The notes beneath the pieces were generated by a model. The model was given only the letters and a program-made list of their open reading frames with translations, had not been told where the DNA came from and ran no database searches. From Megalopta genalis (Eukaryota; Arthropoda; Insecta; Hymenoptera; Halictidae): a stretch of DNA of 64,000 nucleotides. This document shows, piece after piece, positions 12,695 to 25,500 of this stretch. The stretch is taken from assembly GCF_051020955.1 (NCBI RefSeq), contig NC_135019.1, positions 24,247,375 to 24,311,374 of the forward strand. The letters run 5' to 3'. The translations under genes and the position numbers were made by a program. The stretch's first letter is position 1, and every line of letters begins with the position of its first letter.

Positions 12695-13130
12695 ACAAAA
12701 ATTGTGCATACACTATTGTATTCTCGTCAGCTATCGCGCGGTTTCATCTATCTTGTGCACTGCATATGAAGGAGCCAGCAGATCTATCATCTTCTAACAC
12801 GAAGAAAAATCAGTTTTGATAAAACGTAGCTTAGCCATCTTCAATTCGAAACGTTTTCCCCGGGGTCGGAGAAAATAAAATAGATAAGAATCGACCGTAA
12901 TAGCTGATGGGAATAGAAGAATGCACGGTCGAAGCACTCGCAGCAGTACATACGAGGAAATAGACAAATATAAACACATTATCTGCTGGAACTATCAGAA
13001 ATTACTTTTGGTAAGATTCAACAGAGTTTCCTTCGTTTGAAGCAGCTTCTTCGTTCTTTCCCTTGAGGCCAGGAAAACTAAATGTTTCGATCGTGCGTCA
13101 TTCTATTCTCATCAGCCAACGTGTGCTTCT
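12695..13130. repeat. Three copies of a short block, one inverted
   Basis: A block reading GTGCAT or GTGCGT, then TATTCT, then (C/A)TCAGC(T/C)A appears at about 12702-12738 (forward), 12894-12935 (reverse) and 13090-13125 (forward). The forward copies are also preceded by similar TTTCCT(C/T), GTTCTT-containing sequence, suggesting a diverged ~380 bp direct duplication. Confidence 0.45.
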
Positions 13131-15300
13131 TTTCTATTATCCGGCAGTTGGTGAAGCTCGACGAGCGATTGATCCCGATAGGAAATCGGAGGACGTCGTG
13201 AAGGTTCGATCGACCATCGTCTTGCAACATGGAACGGTCTACCGGTGCGTTGCTGCCCGTTGTATTTCATTCCTTTTACGACCTGTCGCATAAATACGTG
13301 CCGCACAACGAGCGGAACGCGGCACACTCGTAATTAACAGCTGTTATCCGTCGCGCGGAAAGAAATATGAAAGAAGCGCGGCTCTCGAATGGCTGGCCAG
13401 CGAAATCTAACTTGACCTGAAAATTTACCTTCGACAAACACGGCTTCTCCCGTCTTCGCCTAACAGACCGGTCAATGGAGATCCGCATTCCTCTTCGCAT
13501 TCTTCCGATCAAGTTTCTCTCCAAAAAGGCGAACGTTTCTATCGTTATTTGAAGCTTGGGTTTTACGTTTGGAAGCATAAAAATACGAATGAAAAATATT
13601 TATTTATTCATTCTATATGATATAATTAAAACGAACGAACTTCTCCAATTTAATCGAATATTTGTATCACTTGGCAATAAATTACAATTAAAATGCCGTC
13701 GTTTGAAATAGTCCCAGTCGTTAATTATCTAAAAATGCATAAACATATTTATGTTCATTTGCGATTAACGGACATTCTTGTTGAGAAATGAAGTAAAATC
13801 AGAGTAGGAAGACTTTGTATTTAGTTGTTATGAACAATTTTGCAATAGGTATGGTTAGTACATATAAAACAATGTTTGTATTCATTTGAATGCAGGAATT
13901 ATTTGCAAACGTTTTACTTATTTATACAAACATTTATAAAATACTTCCAGGAACATTCTCTATTCTTCGACTTTGAGGAAATCGCAGAGAATTTTATGTT
14001 TACTTGCACTGTTTCCTACACAATTTTCAACTATTAGGCCTTTAAAATCTTCGTCCAAGCTACAATCATAATCGATCGCACACGATTTCATGCGCATTTA
14101 TCAAACATTAATATTGAAGACTATGTTGCTCAACTATTCTCAGAATATTTTTTGTTACTTCCGCAGTCAATTAACGATGATTCGAAAAGAACAGTTCAAA
14201 TAAACACATTCGATATTTTAACATTAACATAACGCATCTAAGAACTCGAAGCTAAATAAAATTGTACATATGTTTATTACGTAGTTTCTGCATATTTTTG
14301 TAAAATTATTCTGAAAATTGTTGAGAAGTCTGGTGATTATATATCTAATAAATTATCTTAAAGGTTATCGTAAAAGGGTTTAACAAAAGAGACGCTCTGA
14401 AAGACAAATGTTTAAGAATATAGATGTTTGAAAGGATGTCTTAAAAGAACAAAGGAAATAAAATATGAAGAAAATGTTTAACAAGGCTACATTAAAGTTA
14501 CATAACTTTCAATATATCAATTCACACTGTCTCGAATTTTTCGTAACAGAATTTTAAAAAATGCGATTGTGGCGTCTAGTAAATCTTGACACATAATTAT
14601 TCTAATCGATAGCGTGCGATTTTGCTTGGACCATTAAATTGCGAAGCAGATTGCGTTATAATTTCGAATTATCTGAATTCTTCATTTATTACTGCGGAGT
14701 GGTACACACCGGCAGCAAAAATCGTACGTCGGTGTATGACGGCAATCGTTTGTGAAGTCCAACAATGGGAACAATGGCTGGGTCCATGGGCAAACAGTTT
14801 TGCGTCAATAACAATGATATTAATCGAAAGCAGACCAACAATATGTTAGTGGCATTGTTGATAATAATAACTGGCCTGGTGATCGTGCCGCCGTGAATAC
14901 GGCTCGATCATAGAATCAATGATTAATGGAAAAGCCGATAAACGATCCCGTCGCGACTCTGCATCGCTAAAGGTGCCTGTAATTTCTGCGTCCGAGATAC
15001 TCTGCACGCCATCACTTGTCGAATTAATTTGCAATTTATAAGGGCATTGGGATTTTTCGTTACCGCGGATTTAACATTTAAATTCCGGAATATCGATAAT
15101 ATCGTTTATTTCTGACGTTTGTTCAGCTACCGACGAAACACTGGGACAGAAAACAAGCTAGTGAAAATTAGATCACGAATAAACAACTTTGATCTCTTTC
15201 GTCGACGTTCTGACGAAACACGTCATTCGAGTTGTTGATGGGAATACCGACGATGCAATTTTAAGCAGCCTTTATCGAATATGCGATTGCTCGAACTTAA
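13130..15300. other. GC-richer patch then AT-rich sequence; no gene recognised
   Basis: About 13130-13570 is GC-richer with overlapping frames on both strands (for example 13276-13578 reverse, 100 codons). None has a domain. 13600-14600 is AT-rich and featureless. 14620-15030 is moderately GC-richer with short frames only. Confidence 0.4.
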
Positions 15301-15304
15301 CTGT

Positions 15305-15880
15305 TTAATTATGCCATACGATGGATTATGTATTTCTTTCGGGAATGATATTAAAAGTTTGTTCCACTAAAATTGCTCGTCTCTTTGCTATTCAGGATTC
15401 GAAACTTGGAGTGGCTGACTAAACTTAAATTCAACTAAATGATTTTAATAAATACATAATTAGCTCCATTTCGCTAAAATCTACCTTCTCAATAATGCGG
15501 TGCAGTAAATTATATATTTCTTTCGAGAGTTACATTAAAAATTGTTAATCTTCTAAAATATCTCATCTTTCGAATATCAAAGATTCGACATTATGAAACG
15601 ACCAAGAAAAATATAATTTATTTATGCGATTTTAATAAATTTATGATTAGTTTTATTTTACTGAAACCTAACTTATCAATTATGCGATACAGTGGATCAT
15701 ATATTTCTTTCGAGAGTAATGTTATTTTCAAGAAGGTACAACATATAAAATGATTAACTAAAATTATATTCAGTTAAATGATTTTAACGAATTCGCGGTT
15801 AGTTCTACTATTATCGGATTTGACGTTTTATATATTCAACACTGTAAATTCTTTGTAAGAGTCGTATTAAAAATTATAAA
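15305..15880 (+). repeat. Diverged tandem array, unit about 180 bp
   Basis: A block reading ATTATGC(C/G)ATAC, then AT(A/G)TATTTCTTTCG, then GAG(A/T) and ATTAAAA begins at about 15312, 15495 and 15680, with a degenerate fourth start near 15828. Between blocks, AAATGATTTTAA(T/C)(A/G)AAT, then AATTAGTT or similar, also recurs. The spacing is about 183-185 bp for the first three, then shorter. Confidence 0.75.
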
Positions 15881-15889
15881 GCAGCTAAT

Positions 15890-18800
15890 AGATTTCAGAA
15901 TAAATGGATCAATACCGAAATTTATCTTTCCCATGCGTCATTATTAATCTCACAAGTACAATATGTATATCAAAATTATTTTTAATATTAAACAATATCA
16001 AACTTCATAAAACGAGAAAAGCATTCATATCTTTTTAAATTAATATAAAATACCATATTCCAAATTTAATATCAAAAATCATTTGTTTTATTTTAAGATT
16101 TCAAATAAAGTATTTGCATTTGAGCAAAGAGTTATTTGAGAGATTAAGATACAAGAGAATTATTTAAGAGATTTACGATACAATTAATACATAATCAACA
16201 TCCGAAGGTCGTGTTACCATTTTTCAGAAATATTGTGTCATTCGAAAAGTTGTTTCGTTCTTTCACCAGAAAATTGAAGACGAGTTTTTTAAACTTTAGA
16301 AACCTGGAAATTTTTTTGAAAAACGAAAAAACCCTTTGAACGACCCAATAGCTTGCTTTCTTCTTTTCCAATCAGCAACGAAGGAAGTTCGGGGCATTTA
16401 AACCATGGAGTTGTCACACCGAACGTTAACACGTAAGAAGTATCACTGAAATGGCCCGCGAACTATAAAAATAACAGAACGGTGATGACGTCGGCGAACG
16501 ATAAACTGATTCTGTGGCGATTAAAGCGTAACATTTAGGAAACGAACGCTAGCCGGCTATTTCTAACGCGGCGAACAAAGAGGTAGTTGCGTCACTGTCG
16601 TATTATAATAATTTTCCTTTCCCTTTTCCAGAAGACGTCGTTACAGTGATTAAGACGCGGAACCGTGCGCGCATATCTACGTTTTCGACCGAATAAAAGC
16701 TGCATCGTAAAAAGATCGAGCATAAAACGATTCACTGTCTGCGCGCCGGCTTTATAAATATTCCTAGTTAATTAAAAGTTCGCGGAAAAGGAGAGTTTCA
16801 TGGCTTATGAAATTTCTCGGCGCGGGAAATCCCGGCTCCCTTTCTCCGTCTCCCTTTCGACTGACATGGCAACCATTAAAAATGAAACTTTCAGAGGCGA
16901 GTGTTCTCCGATGGGTCGATCCGTTTCGTTGGATTCGCGTTCTACAGGAGTAACGGCGTGTACTAATGAATCACTGATCACCGAGGAAATTTTATTAAAC
17001 GTTATAGACAATTTTCTGTACCTTCCCGTTCGGCACGCTTCTGTTGAAGTGGTCCGAACACGTTGCGGCGAGATAGTTCGATCTTGTAATAACACACTTC
17101 CGATTGAATTTCACGCTAATAATTCCGTATATGTAAACAGTAGAATACGTTAATCATAGCGGCATTAAAAATCATATAAAATATACATTCGAGAACGAAA
17201 TCTTTGAAATTCTAACCGCAAGAATTTATTGAAAATATGAACTGCACTTTTCAAGCAACGATTAGCAGAATTAGAATAGCAGATTTAAAATAAAATTAGA
17301 ATGAGTTGCACAGCCTTAGATTATTGTTAAAAAAGCGGGAACTAAACCACCGCACTAAAAGAAGAATATAAAATCTCATTGACAACGTAGACAGTATTCT
17401 AAATTCTGAAGATAGTATTTTAAAACATACTGAGTATATAGAGTTAACTACAGAAACTCTACAAATGATTTAATAACTAGTCAATTCGAGCAACGAAAAA
17501 AAGGATTAGAACAAAGCGTATGTTTTAGAGAAATTTAAATAAACTGGTATCGATTAAGCTGGACGTTTTAATTGGAAGAAATGATTATTGTGATATTATA
17601 CGTTCTGTTACCTTTTATCTTGTATTAATTGCATTAAGAGCAAGTAACATTCCTATCGATGTGTTCATTGTTTATGTAGAAATATTGTTCTTGTTGGATT
17701 TTCTCTATTTTACATTTGCGAAGCTTACAAGCATGCCACACAGCACGTAGACGTAGCTTTCAGTATTTGAGAGTAAACTCATTTCTACAGCGAACAAACA
17801 GAATGCAAACCGTACGTATGTGTTGCATTTCATTTTTACGTTATGAAACATTTCTTTCAGACTTTTGCAAACTGTGAATATATTACTACGTACGTAGAGC
17901 ACGCTTGAATTCTTCTCAATTCTACTTAATACATTTATTGAAATAGTAATTATAATTCTTGACATAGAATATATTCACGACGCAATATACAAAAAGAAAA
18001 TATTAAACACAGAAAAGAAATTAACTTCATGGTAGTTAATTGCGAGATAAAGCATAAATCTCTTCGGGGGAGGAGTTCGAGAAATGCTATTAAAACGAAT
18101 TTTAAAAAATGGAAACTTATTCCGAAACAATGCGATTTTAGATTAAATGATAAATAATAAAATTCCACGTGACTCTCCGGCACGATTTTATACGACGTTT
18201 TAAATTTCAGTGAAACGTTGTTCGTTCATCGTTTTTTCAAAGAAACGTGATGCGAAATTTTATGTTCCGTATTATTGAACTTTTAGGTGCACGGAGTTCC
18301 AAACTACTATAGATTCTATAGTTTCAAAAGCATCCAAGTGGGGATGCTTAACGACTCGTGGATTATTTATTGTGGGTGGTGCTCGCTGAAAATACGGCGC
18401 AATGTGATTCGAGCTGAGGAGACACTTTTCTAATTCAAAAGCAGAATAAATCATTCTCAAAGTTCACTTGCGGACATTATAATCCAAAAATGATTATTTC
18501 CCAAAAGCTACGTTTCGCCGTACTAAAGAATAACTTCGTTGCACATTTAATTTGTTATTTCGTTATTCCATTTATTATTCCATTCATATAGTTTCCATTT
18601 AGCTTATGCATTTCATGCAGTTAATTCGACTGTTTCTGCATATTCATCAGCAGCTTTGTATTTCACGAAAGATCGAAGCATTTTAGTAAATATTTCACAA
18701 AACGAAACACATGATTTTATTTATACAAATCAATTCATAGACACTATAAATATGCAATGAAAGATATAATTAAAATGACGAATTTTTCTTAAAAGAGGGA

Positions 18801-20580
18801 CGTATGCTGTTATATTTCATAGTAACACAGGTCACCGAAATATTAAAAGTGTCTTCGTAAAACAAGCGACAATAAGTGTCGTAAAAAAAATGTTTCTGAT
18901 ACATCGAAGTAAAGGATCATTTACTTGATCACTGTATAATTTCTACAACACATGCACTAAGTTCTAAACTAATATTTTTCTTGATGCTTCACGTACAAAA
19001 TTATTTGATCACTGTCCGACAAAATGATGCATTAGCTGCTTCGAAGGCAATCAGCGTAAGTTCGTTAACCTTAACATTGAGGTAAATAAAGATTTTTTAA
19101 AATTAGCTGTAAAGAAATAACAATGCCACTAATAATGCAAAGCACAATTTTTATTATAATTAAATGAAAAAGGAACAGAAAATTAATATTAATATTTAAT
19201 TACTTTATTTAATCTTTTCATTTCATTTTTATGTTTCTATATTTTTTATTTCGTTTAGTTATTCCGTGGTCAATAAAAGTGATGCTATCTATTATTATAT
19301 CTTTACGAAGAAATCGACTATATTGATTTATCGACCGAACGATTCTATGATAAAGATGTGTTTGTACTGCGTAACTCATTTTCAAAGAAAAGTGGAGTTA
19401 TGACTGGCTTCTGAACCGTCCATATATCGAGCCAAATTCAACATTAACTTTTCCATTAATAATTACTTATTTTGTTGATGTATATTATATACACAAATAA
19501 TGATAAATTAAAAATAAATAATACTACAAACAAATACACAAATAATATTATAATGTAAATATATCTAATATAAAGCAATTGTAATATTTCTCAACTCCGC
19601 TAAACAGATCGTAATGTTACATATCGGAATAAGGTTGAATTCTAAAACGTTATAATAAATTCTGAGATAGAATAATTGAGATTTTCGACCGTTATCACTG
19701 CTCGGATCGATGCTCTTGTAGCCTTTATCGCAGCATAAATGTACCCTTAGCAATAAGAAATCAAGGTCACAGCCCCCTTGATAAAAAGTCAAGAATCGTT
19801 CTAGAAAGGTGGAAACGCGATAAAAAAAAACAACAAAAAAAACAAGCGAAGCAATTAATAATTCCCGGTGTTTTCAGTGACGGAAGCAAGCTAGATCTTG
19901 TTTAGTAAAAATCTGCGGTAAAAAGAAGCGCGGAGTGGAACTCGAACGGTAGTCGAAGCCGACAGGGTAAATCCCGCTCGGTGGCAAACAAAAGCGTCCA
20001 TTATAGATGCCTCGGGGAAGCAAAGAAATCCCTTCCGGAGCGAGGGAGATGGTACAGCGGGAACAGGAAACGGAGAAGTTTACTTTCTGTCTTTCGATGG
20101 GCTTCTCGTTCGAATGCAATCTTCGGCTTTTTACAACGACACGCATCCTCGCGGCCGAGCATTGAGTGCTTCACCTAATCTTTCCTCCTTTTAGAGCAGC
20201 GACCCAGTTATTTATTGGGTTCGGAAACGGCTAAGCGACCGCGATCCGTTTCCGGGGATACAGTTTAACGCCTCAGGATTTATTCCCTGTGTTCGTTAAC
20301 CGGCGACAAAGCCGAACCCGGCCGGTTTTATTCCGAAATCTCTGCGGGGCAAATTTCTCGCTGTTAGCCAACAACGAAGCTTTTATCGGCTCCGGTAAGG
20401 CACCGACTGGGGAGCAGTTCAACGCGTCTCTGTTTTTCTATTCTTCGAGCCGGACCGTGTTGCGCGACTTCAAATTTATTCACTGAAAATACTCGGCCCC
20501 GTAAAAGCCGTATATCTGATCAATCGAGTTCCGACGTCAGAGTTAAAATTACACACATATCTTTGCAAACTGCAACACCT
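15890..20580. other. No recognised gene; GC-richer patches at 16420-17100 and 19870-20500
   Basis: The first GC-richer patch contains a CRE-like TGACGTCG (about 16486) and TTTATAAATA after a CG-rich run (about 16750), which might be promoter-like. Frames in it (16800-17153 forward and 16805-17095 reverse) mirror each other and have no domain. A similar situation holds at 19870-20500. The sequence between is AT-rich without features I can support. Confidence 0.35.
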
Positions 20581-20590
20581 ACAATGGCTT

Positions 20591-20907
20591 TTAACCCTTT
20601 GCTGTACCGAACGCCCCAAGCCACTTGATATTTAAATGTTTAACAAATATTTTACTATGCTTGAACACTCCAAAACGATTTCGATTTATTCAAATTCATA
20701 CATTGGAATTTGTATTGTCTTCTGTGCTTGGAACACTAGGTGATACAGTTAGGTGATTACTTTCTGCAGAAATTGGTCAAGAATATTTTTTAGGATTTTT
20801 TTCTTTGGTCAGACATTTTTATTTTGGCTCCATAAAATGTCCATTTACAAAAACGTAGTCATCTTATCGTAGCAGTGGTTGTTTAAATGGGAGCGGCAAA
20901 AGGTTAA
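20591..20907. mobile_element. TTAA-flanked MITE (piggyBac-like ends)
   Basis: TTAA at 20591-20594 and 20904-20907 flanks ends reading CCCTTTGC (left) and GCAAAAGG (right), a short inverted repeat. A TTAA target duplication with a C-rich start is typical of piggyBac-type elements. The 300 bp between has no open frame, so the element is non-autonomous and old. Confidence 0.55.
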
Positions 20908-20909
20908 GC

Positions 20910-21700
20910 TTATTATATGAAATATTGTATAGAGTAACTATCACAAAAACACGGTAGAAAGAAAATATTTATCTGCGGAATTGCTAAAATGAGTAAGAGT
21001 GATCGAGAAGGCAAGGAGACAGAAATAGTATACATTTAAATATTATTAAATACAGAATATTTCAATGTTTACATCAACTACGATAATAGTATGTGCAATT
21101 GTTGCAAATGCGTTGTTTTCATTTTGTGCGCATTAGATTTGCTTTATTGAACATTAGTTCATGGACAATATTCGCATCTTGCTGTAGATTGTCTTTTGAG
21201 TTGATTTGATCGTTTGGTTCTGCTGTAGTAACATTAAGGAGAGAGTGCAATTTAGAAATTTATCAATAGCAGCGCACATAGCGATCGTATATCATGCAAT
21301 AAATCGAAGTGATTTGATCAATGGAGCACACTTCGCAGCTAGTTGACACAGTTAAGAAACAATTATTGAACGATCATTTCTGTGTTGCAGTCCTATCGTT
21401 GCTGGACGTACCGGCAAGAAAATGAATTTGTATATTCTTCGTTCAAATACGATCGACAAAGAAACTATTTACCTGTGAAATTAAACATTCCAATCTGCAT
21501 AAAACACGGTTGCTTACTGCAATCGCAGAAACAAATTACCTCGAGCATTATTCCACCATAAAGATTGGTACTCTGAAATTAAGCTCAAAGTGAAACACGA
21601 GCCACAAAGTAAAAGTTTACGAGCAGTTACGGAAGAATGAATATTACTAAAAAGGTAACAGCGAAGCGATACAGATAACTCTGTGTAATGAAATGCACAT
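20910..21700. other. AT-rich sequence, no feature seen
   Basis: No frames or repeats were recognised before the retrotransposon relic. Confidence 0.4.
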
Positions 21701-21717
21701 ATTTAATCGTCAAAACA

Positions 21718-21831
21718 TGCAGAATGCCTATAAGAAAGAGCGAGAAAGCAGATTACTTATCAGCTACCTATAAAGGACATCTTCAACCGATGATAGCTAG
21801 ATTCAGATGTGGCGGAAGAGGAAACGAATAC

Positions 21832-21880
<49 letters not shown>

Positions 21881-21999
21881 GAAAACGTGTGTAGATTGTG
21901 CGATGAAACAACTAAAATGACACCACATATAATTAACGAATGTAGAGAAATGGAAGAGGTAAAGGGAACAATATACGATTTACTGACAAGAGGATCCTA
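21718..21999 (+). pseudogene. Non-LTR retrotransposon, C-terminal ORF2 fragment
   Basis: The translation has the look of the C-terminal tail of insect jockey/I/R1-type reverse transcriptase proteins: a segment around LIARFRCG-like residues (here IARFRCGGRGNEYW), then a Cys-Cys-His-Cys cluster, CRLC followed by HIINECREME. In this family a CRxC...H...C motif follows the reverse transcriptase domain and is thought to help bind nucleic acid. Upstream domains (endonuclease, polymerase) are absent, as expected for a 5'-truncated insertion. The two halves lie in different frames: the change falls inside the GA repeat at 21836-21878, so expansion of the repeat probably broke the frame. The fragment is cut at 21998 by the 405 bp element that follows. 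Sequence after 22406 may be its continuation (a Lys/Arg/Glu-rich frame to about 22517), but the frame does not join directly. Confidence 0.6.
21836..21878 (+). repeat. (GA)n microsatellite, about 21 copies
   Basis: An almost pure AG/GA dinucleotide run lies inside the retrotransposon fragment. Its translation gives the Arg-Glu repeat seen in the open frames here. Confidence 0.95.
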
Positions 22000-22404
22000 C
22001 GGTAGTGGAAATCGCTTTTGAAACGTTAATATGGTAATAATAGTGCTATGCTTCCGCGAGATATTGGCACAGGCAGCTATTGCCCGAAGACGGTGACGAA
22101 TATCAGTGGCGGATTGCGGCAAAGACAGCGGACTGCAGAAGAAGTGGGGACGTAAACACGCTGTGCCTTCTTCTCGCGGAAGCACAGTACCTATTACCAT
22201 TTCAAAAGCAACAAATAACTTTATTCTGCTAAAGAGTGAACGTTCTGCTAAACAATTCATTTACTTGGAGCGTACAAAGAACTTTAAAAGAAAATATCTC
22301 GAAAACGAAGGCCCATTGTGAAGAAATGTATTACGGTTTTTTGATACTAGGTATGTACTATAAACATGTATCTACTACTGTTTCCAAAGCGATTTCCACT
22401 ACCG
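22000..22404. mobile_element. 405 bp TA-flanked MITE inserted in the retrotransposon
   Basis: TA at 21998-21999 and at 22405-22406 flanks terminal inverted repeats beginning CGGTAGTGGAAATCGCTTT and matching over about 25 bp. A second, inner inverted repeat pairs about 22015-22058 (ATGGTAATA, then GCTTCCGCGAG) with 22173-22208 (CTCGCGGAAGC, then TATTACCAT). The TA target duplication suggests Tc1/mariner-type mobilisation. There is no transposase. The palindromic left part joined to a non-palindromic right part is unusual. Confidence 0.8.
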
Positions 22405-22519
22405 TAAGGTTTTCTTGTGAGAGGAACTTCAGAGGGAACAATAGGGATATAATCACAAGAAAAAGAGAGAAGGAGAGGGAAGGGCATATGAGTTATTTTG
22501 AATTACAAACTTTGTAAAT

Positions 22520-25500
22520 TTTATATATAGAAACAAAAATGTACGCTGAAATGTACGCTCATGGGCTGAAAAGCAAGTGAAATTTGCAGAAATAAATGTA
22601 CATGCAGAATTCCTCGCAGCACTTGCTTAAACATATCCGTAATATAACAGTTACTAAAAATTCACATACATGTTTGATATGCAAATAGCTTAACACCGTG
22701 TGTTGCCCAAAATATACGATCTTGTAATTATTTTAACCGGAGTATTTCCCTAGTGTTCAACGATCCTTGGAGCTCGTCCGGGGGATACGTGGATGTTGGA
22801 TTGTTTGAAATTCGCGAAACAATTGCCGGCAGCCGTTCTAGAGCGCATACCTGTCCCTATTTTGTGCGTGAAGCTAGAGTTACCGTCGCGCGGCCCTCCA
22901 CCGCGACAATTATCTCGAAGTTAGCCCGTTTTCTAGCGACATTTAGCATTAGGAACGGTTCCTCTTTAACGTTCCCGCGTGAAGGGGACAGCTCGCTCGA
23001 AAAGGGCGCGCGTTAGCTTAACGAGCAAACAATAGAATTTTCGTTGTCGCACGAAAATGTAAAATAAATTTCTCGGCGACGACGGGATCGACGTTTCCCG
23101 AGGTTTGACAAGCCCCGGGGAAAGTTCCCGGTCGAGTTTCGGATTTCCGTTGTGGAATTAAGTACGGTCGACTTTCGGCAACTCGAAGCGTTTAGGGGCT
23201 TTGGGGAACGATTCAACATTTATCCAGGATTCCGCTTATGGAATTGTGCGCGGTCGAATGTTCCTGGCGATTAGGGATTTAAGGGTGTTGGGCTTTCAAT
23301 TCCGGGCGAAGGAAGTTAGTGCGACCGATACTGACGAATTCTCGCCACTCGACGTGTTTCGGCCAGTTATTTCGCACTCGCCGGGCTAGTTTAAGTTTCC
23401 TGTGTCGTATCTCCCTTGTGTTTGATAAAGATAGCACCCGAGTACTGAAGAACGACGATGAGACACTATCAAAGACCGTCGACTCCGCGAGATTCCGGGG
23501 AATAAATGTTAATCCAGCGAAGATTAAGAGGATCCACCGTGTACGAAATATGGGAGACGCGTTGCTCTTTTCCACTGGATTGTCTTGAAAAAATCTGTCA
23601 TTGTTGATTGTGATTACAAGATGGTTCCAAATTCTCTTGTTCGACGGTCTAAGATGTTACGATTAAGACACGAACGGTGCACTTTTTTAACGAATATATA
23701 ATTGAGTATGATCAAGATTATTTACAATTGTATATATTTTATGGCACATATTCTAGACACGTTAGTTTCTCTGTAAATTTTAACAAAACAATGTGGAAAT
23801 CCGAATTATTTGTCAGAAACTAGATAATTGAGTGACAATATTTGTAGTCTAGGCCGAAACTAACCCGAGCTTCGTTGTCCGAGTGTTAAAGACTACCGAA
23901 TTATATTTAATTATGGGAATATTGAATATTCGACAGAGACAAGATATATAACATTTCACTTTCTCGTCTAAATTATTTTAGAAAATTTATTTAACCTTGC
24001 TAATGAGTTATTCGTGGTTTTTAGTACATGACACGATCAACTTTGTGTAAGACTAGTGCAAAATAAATCATCGTGTGCATTTATAAATTATTGGATTCCA
24101 AGGATGTGTCTTTTTCGTAAGTATTTAGACTTCTTGTTAAAAATCTCATTATTTAACAAAATTTATTTAACATTGCTTACATCCGCAACATCGTCTCTAG
24201 ATCATTAAAAAATAGTATTTTTAAGAAAAAAACAATTAAACTACATAATAACATATAATAATTCGGAAACAATTAACCGTTTCTTTGTAATAAAATTTCT
24301 CACTTTTTTGAGTAATTTGAGAAGTTTATAATCTTGACATTACCAGATTTCGAAATACTTTTATCGATCACTGATTAGCGGATAGTTCGCACTGACGTTC
24401 AATAGGGCAACAATGCTTGCATCTGCTAGAACAGTAGCAAATCATCTTCCATTCGTCGAGGGTGAACAACGCAGTAATTACCATCGACGCGAATAGCTTC
24501 TGAGTCGGCGAAGTCAGTTAATGAGTCTAATGAGAATGCAGGTTTCTTTATACGATTATGTTCAGAGTTCTCAGTGTTGTTCCGTGAACAAGAACAACAG
24601 AACGTTCGTTCCCTATTCGTCCAGTATCGTATTGATTTCTCGGTTGCCGAGACAGAAATTTTACATTCGGCAGGCCAAGTTTCTCTTTTTAATAAAACAA
24701 CGTGTGACCGGGCTGTCGAAACGTCAAGCGTTTTCTCGATTTTTAAAGGGCTATCCGATTCTAGAAAATATAGTTTCGTTCCACATTGAAATAAACGTTT
24801 CGCAATCGATGGTTTAAATTAATTTAGAGTTATTCGGAGCGAGCACAGACAGCGAAAAAAGCTTGCAATACCATTATGCAATACTATATGCAATACCATT
24901 TTAAATAATAGATTCTTCACAATTCAAATGAAATAGTATTTTAAATAAGACATAGAATTTCAGTAAATAAAATATTTCATTTTGTTAATCCTCAGCTAAA
25001 GCATGAAAGAAATATTTTGTAAAGCGCGTAAAATAAAACAGTTCACGTTGCTAATATAAAGCTAAATCATAAAAATGTATATTTCATTTTAATAATCTAA
25101 AACAAGAAATCAAATATTTGTTATTTTAATAACATAAAGCATAAAATAGAATACTTTACATGGTTCTCAACTTGCAAATAAATTGTGGAAATAATGAACG
25201 TAACGTAAAACGAGCTATTGAAAGAAATCATAATATTTGCTAATGAATTTATCCTTTTTAGAAGTATTTATTGAAGAACTATATTAAATGTATATTCACA
25301 ATGCAGAGGAAAAGTACTTCGTTCGTTTCAGGTGACCAAAATAATTATATTTTTACACTACGACGTAGTAAAATAAAAATATGTTATTTGATGATAATAA
25401 CTTTAAGTGAATAAAACATTCCGAACTGTGACACAAATATTTTCAGTGTCCCTCGAATAAAATAGTACTTGAAATATTATTTTAAAAATTGTTTACAACG

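Noticed and set aside
16480..16760. Promoter with CRE-like TGACGTCG and TATA-like TTTATAAATA
   Set aside because: Both words are short and nothing downstream looks like a gene. Too weak to call.
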